DNA of 64,000 bases from Candidatus Obscuribacterales bacterium (GTDB lineage Bacteria; Cyanobacteriota; Vampirovibrionia; Obscuribacterales; Obscuribacteraceae), in the NCBI GenBank assembly GCA_020050835.1, contig JAGVKB010000129.1, positions 46,882 through 110,881 on the forward strand. The letters run 5' to 3'. Below, in pieces: positions 44,673 to 54,061 of this stretch. The translations under genes were made by a program, and so were the position numbers. The number at the start of each line of letters is the position of its first letter. Position 1 is the first letter of the stretch. The notes under the pieces are model-generated. The model was not told where the DNA came from. It saw only the letters and a program-made list of their open reading frames with translations, and did not search any database.

Positions 44673-45968
44673 ATGTTGAAGAGCACGCATCGATTGCCGG
44701 GGCTGTCCGTCTCAAATCACGAATTCATCCTGCCTGTCAATCATGCTCAGCCGAACGCTGGCAAGTTAAGCGTCTTTGCCAGGGAAGTGGTGGCAACTGA
44801 TCGAGCTGGTAAGACAGATCTACCCTGGCTGGTCTTTTTTCAAGGCGGACCCGGCTTTCAAGCGCCGAGGCCGAGCAGCAAAAGCGGCTGGCTCAAGCGT
44901 GCAGTTAGAGACTATCGCGTGCTGCTGTTGGATCAAAGGGGAACCGGGCTCTCTACTGCGATCACTTTCCAAACCCTGGCTCGACTCGGCACACCAACCG
45001 AACAAGCAGAGTATTTGAAGCACTTCAGAGCCGATTCAATCGTGCGTGATGCCGAAATGATCCGCCAGGAGCTGGTTGGTGCCGACAAGCAATGGTCAGG
45101 ATTAGGTCAGAGTTATGGCGGATTCTGCCTGACACATTATCTGTCGGCGGCGTCTTACGGATTGAAAGAAGTATTCATCACCGGTGGATTGCCGCCGGTC
45201 GAAGACCAGATCGACCAGGTATACCGCGCCACTTACCGCCGTGTTTTAGCTAAGAATCGGCTCTATTTCGCTCGTTATCCAGAGGATGCAGCGCTGGCAA
45301 ACGAGATAGTCGAATATCTTCAGCGAAATGATGTTCGACTTCCCGGCGGCGGGAGATTGACTGACAGGCGTTTTCAGCAACTCGGGCTCAATCTGGGATT
45401 CAGCGATGGCTTCGAGGCTGTCCACTATTTATTGGAGACCGCTTTCGTGTTGGGCATGACCGGCAGAGAATTGAGCTATTCGTTCTTGCGTGGATGTGAG
45501 AACGCTCTTTCCTTTGAGACTAATCCAATCTATGCCTTACTGCATGAACCGATTTACTGCCAGAAGCGAGCGGCAAATTGGTCGGCTAAGCGAGTGCTGT
45601 CCGAATTTCCGGAGTTCTGTCTTGATCCTGGCAAACCTTTCTCGTTTACCGGAGAGATGGTCTATCCTTGGATGTTCGATGACTACGAGTACCTTCAACC
45701 GTTAAAAAAGGCTGCTCAAATCTTAGCCGAATACGACGAGTGGCCCGAACTGTACGATGCGCGCAAGCTCGGGCAAGCCGAGACAAATGTTGCGGCGGCG
45801 GTGTTCTACGATGACATGTATGTCGAGATGGCTTTCTCAGAAAAGACTGCTGCTTTGATACCAGGTATTAAGCTTTGGATTACCAATGAATACGAGCATA
45901 ATGCCATTAGAGCCGACGGAGACTTCGTGTTGGATAGGCTGGTGGCGCTCATGAAAGGCGAGCGCTAA
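44673..45968 (+). CDS. proline iminopeptidase-like alpha/beta hydrolase (S33)
   Basis: Serine peptidase of 431 residues that probably releases N-terminal proline from peptides. FQGGPGF corresponds to the HGGPG oxyanion motif. The nucleophile S147 lies in GLGQSYGGF, DQRGTGLS follows the pattern of the family, and the histidine is near the C-terminus (NEYEHNAIRADGDFV). AAGGAGA precedes the ATG at 44673. It is eight bases from the converging ogt gene. Together with the preceding gene, both could supply proline; that link is inferred. Confidence 0.85.
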   Translation: MLKSTHRLPGLSVSNHEFILPVNHAQPNAGKLSVFAREVVATDRAGKTDLPWLVFFQGGPGFQAPRPSSKSGWLKRAVRDYRVLLLDQRGTGLSTAITFQTLARLGTPTEQAEYLKHFRADSIVRDAEMIRQELVGADKQWSGLGQSYGGFCLTHYLSAASYGLKEVFITGGLPPVEDQIDQVYRATYRRVLAKNRLYFARYPEDAALANEIVEYLQRNDVRLPGGGRLTDRRFQQLGLNLGFSDGFEAVHYLLETAFVLGMTGRELSYSFLRGCENALSFETNPIYALLHEPIYCQKRAANWSAKRVLSEFPEFCLDPGKPFSFTGEMVYPWMFDDYEYLQPLKKAAQILAEYDEWPELYDARKLGQAETNVAAAVFYDDMYVEMAFSEKTAALIPGIKLWITNEYEHNAIRADGDFVLDRLVALMKGER

Positions 45969-45976
45969 GTCAATTC

Positions 45977-46531
45977 TCAGCGGGCGCGATGCCGGCTTGA
46001 CTCCATTTGCAAGAGCTTCTCTTTGCGTTTGAGTCCCCATTTGTACCCGCTGGCTGCGCCATCACCACGCACGACTCTGTGACACGGAATGACCAGGGCT
46101 GCTGGATTGGTGGCGCAGGCGCGGGCGACCGCTCTGGCGGCCGTCGGCTGCCCAAGCAGTTCCGCCAGTTGGGTGTAAGAGACAGTCTCGCCATACGGAA
46201 TCGTTTGCAAGAGGCTCCAAACTTTACGTTGAAAGTCGGTCGCTCTGACGTCCAGCGGCAGGTTTAAATCAGTCCGCCGTCCGGAAAGAAAGTTCTCGAT
46301 CGATTCGAGCTCTTGCTCGATTTCGAAAGACTGTATCGGCTTTAGCGCTGCTTTCGGAAATTCTTCGACCAGGCAAGCCGCCGCCTCCGATTCCGAGTCC
46401 GACAGAATTACGGCGGAAATACCGCGGGCTGTCCTGGCAACCAAAATTATTCCGAAGGAGGAGGCAGCGGTTGCATATCTGATCTCCACGGCTTGTTCTC
46501 CGGCTCTGTACTGCATAGCTGTCACCGCCAT
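45977..46531 (-). CDS. ogt: methylated-DNA--protein-cysteine methyltransferase
   Basis: Suicide repair enzyme that removes O6-alkyl groups from guanine. The acceptor cysteine C150 is in IPCHRVVRGDG, preceded by the DNA-binding helix RAVARACATNP. The N-terminal half is a typical Ogt/Ada-C ribonuclease-like domain. Length 184 is slightly above average. There is no Ada transcription-factor domain. Confidence 0.95.
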   Translation of the reverse strand: MAVTAMQYRAGEQAVEIRYATAASSFGIILVARTARGISAVILSDSESEAAACLVEEFPKAALKPIQSFEIEQELESIENFLSGRRTDLNLPLDVRATDFQRKVWSLLQTIPYGETVSYTQLAELLGQPTAARAVARACATNPAALVIPCHRVVRGDGAASGYKWGLKRKEKLLQMESSRHRAR

Positions 46532-46750
46532 GGTCGGCTGGCTCTGGCTTGAGGTTGGTAAATTAGATTAGCCGATCTTATGCCGTGTAGTCTACGCCGA
46601 TCCGGCAGTATGAGAAACTGGCATCGGTCGACTTTCAATCAGCGATAAGCGGCAAGGACTTTCTCGAATGATTCCGGTCAAGCGGGAACAGCAGCGATAA
46701 TGCGGCGTCGATCAAAATGGTTGACGTAGATAGTTTGTAGAGCCGTCGAA

Positions 46751-47395
46751 ATGATCAAACTTCAGTCGAAGACGCTGCTGCTAGCACTCCACTTGTTCCT
46801 GTGGATGTTTGGCGGTAATGCGGCGTTGGCTCAGAAGTCGGAAGTGAATGAAAGTGCATTGAAGGAGATGGCAGCCGCCGTGCCCAATCTGTCCCTGGTC
46901 ACGCCCTGGTTGATCCGGGGTGGGCAGCCGTCTACGCTTGCCCTCAATGGCTTGAAGAAAGCGGGCGTGCGCACGATCATCGACTTGCGCAATGAAGATG
47001 CAATTGTCCGCCGCGAAGCTGGCGTCGCCAAGGCTCTCGGGCTCAAGTTCGTAAACTTTCCGCTGGATGTCTTCAGCAAGCCATCCGATCAAGTGATCGA
47101 CTCGTTTCTTAAGACGGTCGACGGTCCAGCCAATCAGCCAGTTTATGTACACTGTTTGCACGGGCAAGATCGAACTGGCACGATGATTGCGATCTACCGA
47201 ATTCAGCATCAGGGATGGTCGGGAGACCGTGCCTACCAGGAAATGCTTGCTTGCGGATTTCGTCCGGCCCTGGTCAATCTCTCCGGCGCGGTTTTCGATC
47301 GCGCCGAGAGTTTGGGGCGGGCGGGCAAGCGGCCGCCAGCAAATGCAATTGTCGACGATCTCAAGCAAAGATTATCGAAGTACCTGAGCAGATAA
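46751..47395 (+). CDS. secreted Cys-based protein phosphatase
   Basis: A 214-residue protein with a signal peptide (LLLALHLFLWMFGGNAALAQ) and a dual-specificity-like phosphatase domain. The CX5R loop is VHCLHGQDRTGTM with C135 and R141, and RGGQPS starts the DSP/DUF442-like fold. The family dephosphorylates phosphotyrosine or other phosphate esters. Export makes an extracytoplasmic substrate likely. It stands alone between divergent and convergent neighbours. Confidence 0.85.
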   Translation: MIKLQSKTLLLALHLFLWMFGGNAALAQKSEVNESALKEMAAAVPNLSLVTPWLIRGGQPSTLALNGLKKAGVRTIIDLRNEDAIVRREAGVAKALGLKFVNFPLDVFSKPSDQVIDSFLKTVDGPANQPVYVHCLHGQDRTGTMIAIYRIQHQGWSGDRAYQEMLACGFRPALVNLSGAVFDRAESLGRAGKRPPANAIVDDLKQRLSKYLSR

Positions 47396-47512
47396 CTGGA
47401 GCGTCGATTTTGACGAGCCGTTTGGCGATTTTGAGCCGGGTTTTAGCCCGAACTGAGTCGCTCCATCCAGCTGATCGGGCAGCAACTACCGATGGTGACT
47501 ACGTTAGTTCAG

Positions 47513-48946
47513 CTAATCGACGGTCTTCTGTTCGCAGTGATCCGGAGTTCGCTGCGCTTCGCGGGCCAGATGGTCGGGCAGCGGCTCGGAATGCAGAAGA
47601 TCCGACAAGATCCAATCGAACATCTGGCGGTAACCGTCTTGTGGGTTCAACTCGTCTCTCAACAAAGGCGAGCTGCTGGCAGGACGATAGCCATCAACGA
47701 AGGTGAGGTGATCGATGTTGCGAAAGACGCGAGCGAGCTTGACGTCGGCAGCTGCGCGCAAGCGAGGAACGTCGTCTTCGTTGTCGACCGGATTGGCCTT
47801 AAGCGCTTCGGACGGCAGGAAAATCGCACTATTGACCGGTGCGATTCCGTCGTTCAAACCATAAATATGGGGCCAATTATCCGGCTTGGGATCTTGTCCT
47901 TCCCTGGGTATAGTCCGGCTTATCTCGTGATTGAGCATTTTCAAGACCGGATGCTCGCGCGCCAGATGAGCTGGCACTTTTACTGTCAAATAGGTATACG
48001 GCGCCATCACTGTCGTTTCAATCTGGCGCTTCAAACTGGGAAGCAGATATGGATTCAAGAGATAGCCGGCGTAAGTTATGAATTTACTCTTGTCCGGCGT
48101 GGACTCGCGGTTTAGTTTGAGCAGGCGATCGTTCTGCGCATTGGCGACGGTCAAATTGCCCTTCGGTCCCAGCGGCAGGAGCGATCGGAATCTTCCGGCA
48201 TCGGGAATGTAACCATCGGCGTTATCCCATTCGAGCTCTTCCAGCAGATTCGGGTTGCAATGGAAGTAGAACCGATAGGCTAGGCTATGGTCTACGCGCG
48301 TCCAGGGAAAGGAAAGATTCTTGTAAAGGCTGTATTGATACCAATCGGCGCAAAACAACGGCGAGCCGTGGAAAGGCGTGCCGAGCGTAAAGACGACTTG
48401 AATTGCCGAGTTGATTTGTGGATCGAGGATCGCTTGCTCGACTAAATTGCCGCCCAGGCTGAGCGCCAGGATGGAGACTGGTTTGCCGCCGGAGCTGTCT
48501 CTTAAGCGGAGCAGCTCCTCTTTGAATTGTGGAATGCTGGTTCTCAGGCTGGCGGTGCTGTCGTAGCGTAAAAAGTAAATTTTAAAGCGGTCGTTGAATT
48601 CCGAGCTGGACTGAAGCCTCTTGAGAACATGGTCCCAGCGGAAAAGCTTGCGCGACTCACCCCTGAGTCCATGTACCATCAGTAACGGCCGCCTGTCCCC
48701 CAGCGGTTTGAGGTCTAACTGGTAGATTTTTGCTCGTTCTGGCTTGTCCTTTAACCGTTGCTGAGCCGGTACGAGGGGGAAGGTGAGCGCTCGCGTTTCG
48801 ACCAGGCGACCGGTTAGTCCGCTGCTGGCTTTGTCGCCTTGAGCAAATGCTGCCTGCGGCTGCCAAGTGGTTGCACAGACTAGAGAAAGGCTGGCAAATG
48901 TTGAGAACAATAATCTCCATGCCCAGTTGCGCCGCTGGTGGTACAT
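47513..48946 (-). CDS. secreted lipase-like alpha/beta hydrolase
   Basis: Exported hydrolase of 477 residues, with signal peptide LLFSTFASLSLVCATTWQPQ. The core has LLMVHGLRGES (oxyanion strand) and the nucleophile elbow ILALSLGGNLVEQA, where the motif is AxSxG instead of GxSxG. GTPFHGSP, frequent in triacylglycerol lipases and palmitoyl-thioesterases, follows. The histidine is likely in NIDHLTFVDG. Substrate is inferred as an ester lipid. Divergent from the glycosyltransferase gene at 49070 with a 123-base shared promoter region. Confidence 0.75.
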   Translation of the reverse strand: MYHQRRNWAWRLLFSTFASLSLVCATTWQPQAAFAQGDKASSGLTGRLVETRALTFPLVPAQQRLKDKPERAKIYQLDLKPLGDRRPLLMVHGLRGESRKLFRWDHVLKRLQSSSEFNDRFKIYFLRYDSTASLRTSIPQFKEELLRLRDSSGGKPVSILALSLGGNLVEQAILDPQINSAIQVVFTLGTPFHGSPLFCADWYQYSLYKNLSFPWTRVDHSLAYRFYFHCNPNLLEELEWDNADGYIPDAGRFRSLLPLGPKGNLTVANAQNDRLLKLNRESTPDKSKFITYAGYLLNPYLLPSLKRQIETTVMAPYTYLTVKVPAHLAREHPVLKMLNHEISRTIPREGQDPKPDNWPHIYGLNDGIAPVNSAIFLPSEALKANPVDNEDDVPRLRAAADVKLARVFRNIDHLTFVDGYRPASSSPLLRDELNPQDGYRQMFDWILSDLLHSEPLPDHLAREAQRTPDHCEQKTVD

Positions 48947-49069
48947 TATGTTAAGTCCTTGCTAGCAATAAAGGATTGTCTGGTTCTTAGTAAGTTATAG
49001 GCTGCACTAAACCAGAGTATCAGACGGGCCCGAGTATTAAGTAGGACGTGAGAGGCAGTTTTTAACTTT

Positions 49070-50326
49070 ATGCCCGAATACAAGATTTGGATATTCTTCT
49101 CTTTAACCGGTGGCGGGCACAGAAGTGCGGCTGAGGCCATCCAGGCAGCTCTGGTCGAACTGGGGGCTTCCAAGCAGCTCGGTGACCGCCTGCAGCTGCA
49201 TATGGATGCGATCGCGGAGAGAAGCCACCCGGTCAACAGATTTTTTGTAGACCTCTACAACTTCCTGCTGCGTCATAAACAGTCTTGGATGAAGTACTAC
49301 TACAACTTTCTAACAGCCATCAAGCCGAACGATTCGGAGCTCGGTTACCGACTGATCAAGCCGCTGTTGCGTGAGCTGGTTACAAAGGAAGCGCCGACGG
49401 TGATTGTGTCGGTACACCCGATGCTCAATCACTACCTGGCACGCAATCGTCGTGAGCTAGGCTTGACAAAGACGGTCAGATTGATTGAAGTGGTAACCGA
49501 TCCCAATCAACAGCTATGGAAGGCCTGGGCCTGCACTGATGTTGATTTGATCATCGCTCCCAACGACATCGCTCGAGACCAATTGGTCGAATGGGGGGTT
49601 CAACCCGAGCGCATCCGTATTCTGGGAATGCCAATTCACTCCAAGTTCCTGCGGCCGGCCCGGAGCTCTAAGTCCGAGTTTATGAAGGCGGCCGGACTCG
49701 ACCCCAATCTCTTGACTGTTTGCCTAAATGCCGGCTGGGCTGGCGGCGGCAATATGCGCCAGATTTACAACCATCTGTCGGCGGTCAAGCGACCGTTCCA
49801 AGTTCTATTTCTTTGCGGGCATAATGATGTCCTTTTTGAGCAGATTAAAAAGGATCTGCAAACCACAGGTGTTAAAACTGCGGTTTTGCCCTACCACGAT
49901 TCGATGGTGGATGTCATGACTCATGTCGATCTGATGGTGACGAAGGCTGGCGGACTGACGACTTTTGAGGCGATTGCCAAACGTTTGCCGATCGCTTTTG
50001 ACGTGATTACCGAGCCGATGCCCCAGGAGAGCGGCACGGTCGACATGTTACTGAAACAAGGACTGTGTTACGCCATTAAACAGCCGTCCGACATTGTCGG
50101 GGTAGTCGAAGCGCTCCAGATTTCCGAGAATCGCCAGTCCTTACCGCTTCCGGTCGCTCATAGTCTGGACCGGACTAATGCTGCATACGAAATTGCCAAG
50201 ATCGTGCTGGCTGCTTGCGAGCCAGGTTTTGACCTGGTCTGTGACACCGTGCCGGTTCAGCCGCTGGAGACCGCTTATGGGTCGACTTGGGAGGGCGGAC
50301 CTCAGCTCGGGCTCGAAGGGACTTAA
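49070..50326 (+). CDS. MGDG synthase / UgtP-like glycosyltransferase (GT28)
   Basis: Glycosyltransferase of 418 residues of the diacylglycerol glycosyltransferase type. The N-terminal acceptor domain begins FSLTGGGHRSAAEAIQAAL, like the GGGH loop of MGDG synthases. The C-terminal nucleotide-sugar site has KAGGLTTFEAIAKRLPIAF, and GMPIHSKF is the linker motif. It probably makes a mono-glycosyl diacylglycerol at the cytoplasmic membrane face. The donor sugar cannot be read from sequence. No signal or membrane helix is seen. Confidence 0.85.
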   Translation: MPEYKIWIFFSLTGGGHRSAAEAIQAALVELGASKQLGDRLQLHMDAIAERSHPVNRFFVDLYNFLLRHKQSWMKYYYNFLTAIKPNDSELGYRLIKPLLRELVTKEAPTVIVSVHPMLNHYLARNRRELGLTKTVRLIEVVTDPNQQLWKAWACTDVDLIIAPNDIARDQLVEWGVQPERIRILGMPIHSKFLRPARSSKSEFMKAAGLDPNLLTVCLNAGWAGGGNMRQIYNHLSAVKRPFQVLFLCGHNDVLFEQIKKDLQTTGVKTAVLPYHDSMVDVMTHVDLMVTKAGGLTTFEAIAKRLPIAFDVITEPMPQESGTVDMLLKQGLCYAIKQPSDIVGVVEALQISENRQSLPLPVAHSLDRTNAAYEIAKIVLAACEPGFDLVCDTVPVQPLETAYGSTWEGGPQLGLEGT

Positions 50327-50455
50327 GCTTAACCGTTAAACTCTCGCCGCTGATTCGAGCTGGCCGGCTTGTAAATCAGTTGCTGAAATGTTGGTGGTGA
50401 TTTGGCTAGCACCTGGTTAGTGTGCCATGATCTACTGGAAACGGAGGATCTCAAG

Positions 50456-51247
50456 GTGCGTTTATCAGTCCGACAATTTGAGGCAGCAGCAGCCAGCCCG
50501 AGCGGCAAGCCGGATGTCGTGCTGATTCATGGCACCGGTGCAGACGGAACGCTCTGGTCCCCCCAGATTGAAGCGCTGACCAAAGAGGGGCATCGCTGCT
50601 TCGTACCGGAGCTAAGAGGGCACGGACTGACGCATGAGCCAGAGGAGCCGACCAGTATCGATGTCCATATTGTCGATTTGCTCGAGACGCTCGGCGACCT
50701 GAATATCACCTATCCGGCGATCTGGATCGGACATTCGCTCGGAGCGATTATCCTTATGCAATTAGCCAAGCAAAGACCGGAGATTTTCGTTCAAATAATT
50801 GGAGTCGGCCTGCCTGGCAAAGTACCACCGGTAGTGACAAAGTTATTCGGTTGGTTCTTGTGCACGCCGTTTGAGGCTCTGAGAGGGACGTTCTGGCAGC
50901 GACAACTTTCGGTCAGGCATCGCATCTTAATCGATACGGAGCGGCACAGCCTCGAGCAGATTGTCGAGCACTTCTCCACAATCAACTTAGTCGATCAAGA
51001 ACACAACATAGATTGTCCGGTGCATTTGTCGGTAGGGCGTTTCGACATCGTAGCTCCCTACTTCTACTCGCGAAAGATTCATCGAACGCTGCCGAATTCC
51101 ACCTTTAGAATTTTCGAATGGGCTGGGCATAGCTGCATGGACGATCGACCGGATCAATTCAACGACTGGCTGATGGAACATGTCCGCAGCGGCACACAGC
51201 TGGTGCTTGAACAAAGTTTGCCAACGGCATCCGCCAATCAAGTTTGA
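50456..51247 (+). CDS. alpha/beta hydrolase
   Basis: Cytoplasmic hydrolase of 263 residues. VVLIHGTGADGTLW carries the oxyanion histidine-glycine, and the nucleophile S94 is in WIGHSLGAI. The acid is probably in GRFDIVAP and the histidine in EWAGHSCM. The GTG at 50456 has GGAGG eight bases upstream and gives the usual short N-terminus; the longest frame begins at a TTG at 50402. It is on the same strand as the glycosyltransferase, about 130 bases downstream. Substrate unknown. Confidence 0.8.
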   Translation: MRLSVRQFEAAAASPSGKPDVVLIHGTGADGTLWSPQIEALTKEGHRCFVPELRGHGLTHEPEEPTSIDVHIVDLLETLGDLNITYPAIWIGHSLGAIILMQLAKQRPEIFVQIIGVGLPGKVPPVVTKLFGWFLCTPFEALRGTFWQRQLSVRHRILIDTERHSLEQIVEHFSTINLVDQEHNIDCPVHLSVGRFDIVAPYFYSRKIHRTLPNSTFRIFEWAGHSCMDDRPDQFNDWLMEHVRSGTQLVLEQSLPTASANQV

Positions 51248-51261
51248 AAAATGTTTGCGCG

Positions 51262-54006
51262 CTAGAATCTCACTGATTGCTTGAGCCAATCCCAGAATCG
51301 GTTGGAATCTCTTAAAACGTCGCTGACATTGAAATTGGAGAGCGGAGCGGACCCCGACGATTGCTGACCTTGCTGTTGATCGGGCAGCTTCGGCAGCAAT
51401 TTGCCCAAAAGAGAGAGATTGTATTGCAGCTCTTGGGGAATCAGGATGTCCGGTCGTCGAGCGCGCACGACCTCTTCGGGATCTTGCGGTTGAGCTACTT
51501 TGCGTCTAATCGTCTCGCCCTTTGCCATGAAGAGAACTGCTTCGCCGCTCTCTTCTGAGAACATGAAGGCTTCTCCCGGCTTGAGCGAGGCTGTGCCGTG
51601 CTCTGACAGATATTGCAAGCGCTTCGTCCATGGGTCTTCGTCGGGAGCCGCTGGTCCAGGTGCGGCTCCCGCCTTCGGGCGTTCGCTTGCGCGCGCCTGT
51701 TGCTGCGCATTGGACGGCAACGAAAGCCAACGCATCTGCCCGCTCGGCAGTAATGGAGATTGGAACGGCCTTTTCCCGCTACTTGTGCCTGCTGGGTTGC
51801 TTTGCATAGCCGGTACTACTGGCGGTGCAAAGCCGGACGCTACCGCCAGCGGTGCCGACGGAGCTGGTGGTAGCGTTACCGCTGCCGGTGGGCTGTAGAC
51901 TAACTGACTCTTGATCGGTGGCTGCTCCGGCAGGGTGTTAGCCAGCGAGGGCAGCGGTTTTACTGCGGCTGCGGCCGGCGCAGGCTGGGACTGTTGCTTG
52001 GACGCGGCGGCGATCGCCTTTTGCTTTGCGGCGTTGCTGGCAGCAAAAGACATAATAGCCGGATCCAATAAGCTGGCCGGAACACGAACGGGAGAAGGCG
52101 CTGGGGTCTTGTCGACTTTCGCTGCCGGAGCCGTAGCTGGCATTTTAAGGGCCGGCACGCTGGCTACATAGGAAGTGATCTCCATTGGAGTAGGCGCCGC
52201 TGTATATTGATTGTTTTCGGTAGCTTTGGGAGCCGGAGCCTGGCCGATCGAGATACCGAGGGACTTCAAAGCGGCCGGCAGAGGCGAGAACCCGGTCGCC
52301 CGATTCTTGGGCGAGCTCGGTTTGGGCTGCACCGGTGTTTCGATTACAAGTGTTCGCGAGAGATTGTTTTGCGGAACCGGCAATGGTGCAAAGCTGGGAT
52401 TCGAATCGGCTGAACGCCTGGGAGGAACTGGTGCGTTGATTGAAGCTGCCTGATTCTGCGGTGTAGGCAGCGGAGGGATTGCATGCTGTTTGAGCTGGCT
52501 GAGAGAGGCGAAGGCTGCCGGTGCTGGTGTGACAATAGCGTGCCGTTGCTTTCTAGCTGGAATCGGCAAGTGCCGCCTGGCTGTTGCGGTCGCAGTGTCA
52601 CCATCTGCTGTTAGCGGTTGCCTCACTACCATCGCTAACGGCTCAGACTCCGCAGCGGTGCTAGCGGACTTTGCCGTTTTGCTTTCGCTGGTTGGAGCCT
52701 CTGGTTCCGAAGACTCGAAGAAGGTGAAGAGCCCGGCGAAGATGCCACCCCTATTTTTTTTTACCCGGTTTGGCCGTTGATCTTGTCTTTCGGTGCCTGC
52801 CTTCTTAGTGTTTTCTTCGACAGTTTTTGCCAGCTTCTTCGTTGCGTGCGATTCTGGCTCGGTCGATAAGGGTACCTGGCTGCCGCTGTTGTTTTTTGCC
52901 GGCGATAGTTTGTCGGCTCGCTCTCTTAGATTTTCAGCCTTGACCTTGAATTTTTCGGCTTTCTTCTCTAGGCGCTCGGCCTTCGGTGGTGCAGGCGGAT
53001 CGGTTTTCGGATTGGGGTTCTTGAAGAGCGACAGCGACGCGGATAGCGGATTAGCTATATGAAAATGGAAGAATGATTTCTTGGCTGGCGCAGATTTGGT
53101 CGCGAGGTCCTTTTTGTCAGCTGCATCTGGTGTCGCGCTTGGTGCTGCGCTTGCTTGAGAGGCCGCTTGACTGTTAGCAGTCGCTTGGGGCGCTGGCAGA
53201 TCCGGGTCCAGCCCGGGAATACCCTTGAGGAGATCGTCCAGTTCGCCCGGCGCGGTGACTTTCCTTTCGGCGGTTGGCGGATTTGGCAGTCCGGCAAATC
53301 CAGTCTTGCGTTCGGTTGGAGCGGGTTGCTCTACTACCGGTGCGGCATTTTGCACAGTCGGTACCGGTTGGTTCTCGGCGTGAGGAGGCTCGGGCAGGAT
53401 ATCGTGAAGAACTTGCAAAAGCGACGGCGGTGGCGCCGGGCGATCGAACTCTCTTTCTTCCAGTTCTTCAGCGGTTTGTTGCGGAACCTCATTGTCCAGG
53501 TTCACCGGCTGCTTCTTGCTCTCGGGCAGCCCGAGACTGCGGCTGAGCTCAGAGACGGCTCCGCCAACATTGCCCTGAGCCAGCCGAATGGTGGCAAGCA
53601 GAACGCGCGCCTGCTTGTAATCAGCGTCGACGGCAAGCGCTTGCTCCAGCGCTGATTCCGCAAGCTTCAAATAGCCACGCTGGTGAAAGATCAGCGATTG
53701 TTCGTAGAACGCCTTAACAAGGCGCGGGTTCTCTTGGGTGGCCTTCAGGAATTCAATCAGAGCCGAGTTGAGGTCGCCCTTCTGCCGGTAATACATTCCG
53801 CGCTGAAAGTGTGTGCGGGGATAGCCGGAGCGTGAGAGGTCGCGAATCTCTTTGTGGGTAATTGTCGACGGACGGCGTGATATTGGCAGCGGTGCGGAGA
53901 GAATTGCTCCTGGTATCGCGAACGATACTGCTTCTTTTCTTGGCTGAGCGGTTGCCGGCTGAATCGCCAGGCTGAGCAGACAACTGATTGCCAAAAATCG
54001 CCGCAT
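51262..54006 (-). CDS. exported TPR protein with long Pro/Ala-rich disordered region
   Basis: A 914-residue exported protein. The signal peptide (FLAISCLLSLAIQPATA) is followed by about three TPR units (residues 65-165; GMYYRQKGDLNSALIEFLKA). A very long Pro/Ala/Ser/Lys-rich region comes next, including a Lys/Glu-rich stretch (ERLEKKAEKFKVKAENLRER). The C-terminus is a small ordered segment (GEAFMFSEESGEAVLFMAKG). A run of nine T on the plus strand (52754-52762) is inside the coding region. The composition suggests a surface or periplasmic scaffold. Function unknown. Confidence 0.75.
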   Translation of the reverse strand: MRRFLAISCLLSLAIQPATAQPRKEAVSFAIPGAILSAPLPISRRPSTITHKEIRDLSRSGYPRTHFQRGMYYRQKGDLNSALIEFLKATQENPRLVKAFYEQSLIFHQRGYLKLAESALEQALAVDADYKQARVLLATIRLAQGNVGGAVSELSRSLGLPESKKQPVNLDNEVPQQTAEELEEREFDRPAPPPSLLQVLHDILPEPPHAENQPVPTVQNAAPVVEQPAPTERKTGFAGLPNPPTAERKVTAPGELDDLLKGIPGLDPDLPAPQATANSQAASQASAAPSATPDAADKKDLATKSAPAKKSFFHFHIANPLSASLSLFKNPNPKTDPPAPPKAERLEKKAEKFKVKAENLRERADKLSPAKNNSGSQVPLSTEPESHATKKLAKTVEENTKKAGTERQDQRPNRVKKNRGGIFAGLFTFFESSEPEAPTSESKTAKSASTAAESEPLAMVVRQPLTADGDTATATARRHLPIPARKQRHAIVTPAPAAFASLSQLKQHAIPPLPTPQNQAASINAPVPPRRSADSNPSFAPLPVPQNNLSRTLVIETPVQPKPSSPKNRATGFSPLPAALKSLGISIGQAPAPKATENNQYTAAPTPMEITSYVASVPALKMPATAPAAKVDKTPAPSPVRVPASLLDPAIMSFAASNAAKQKAIAAASKQQSQPAPAAAAVKPLPSLANTLPEQPPIKSQLVYSPPAAVTLPPAPSAPLAVASGFAPPVVPAMQSNPAGTSSGKRPFQSPLLPSGQMRWLSLPSNAQQQARASERPKAGAAPGPAAPDEDPWTKRLQYLSEHGTASLKPGEAFMFSEESGEAVLFMAKGETIRRKVAQPQDPEEVVRARRPDILIPQELQYNLSLLGKLLPKLPDQQQGQQSSGSAPLSNFNVSDVLRDSNRFWDWLKQSVRF

Positions 54007-54061
54007 TTAATCCTTTGACTTCCAGGCTGATCCCAATAGCTTTTCAATGCACTATATTAGC

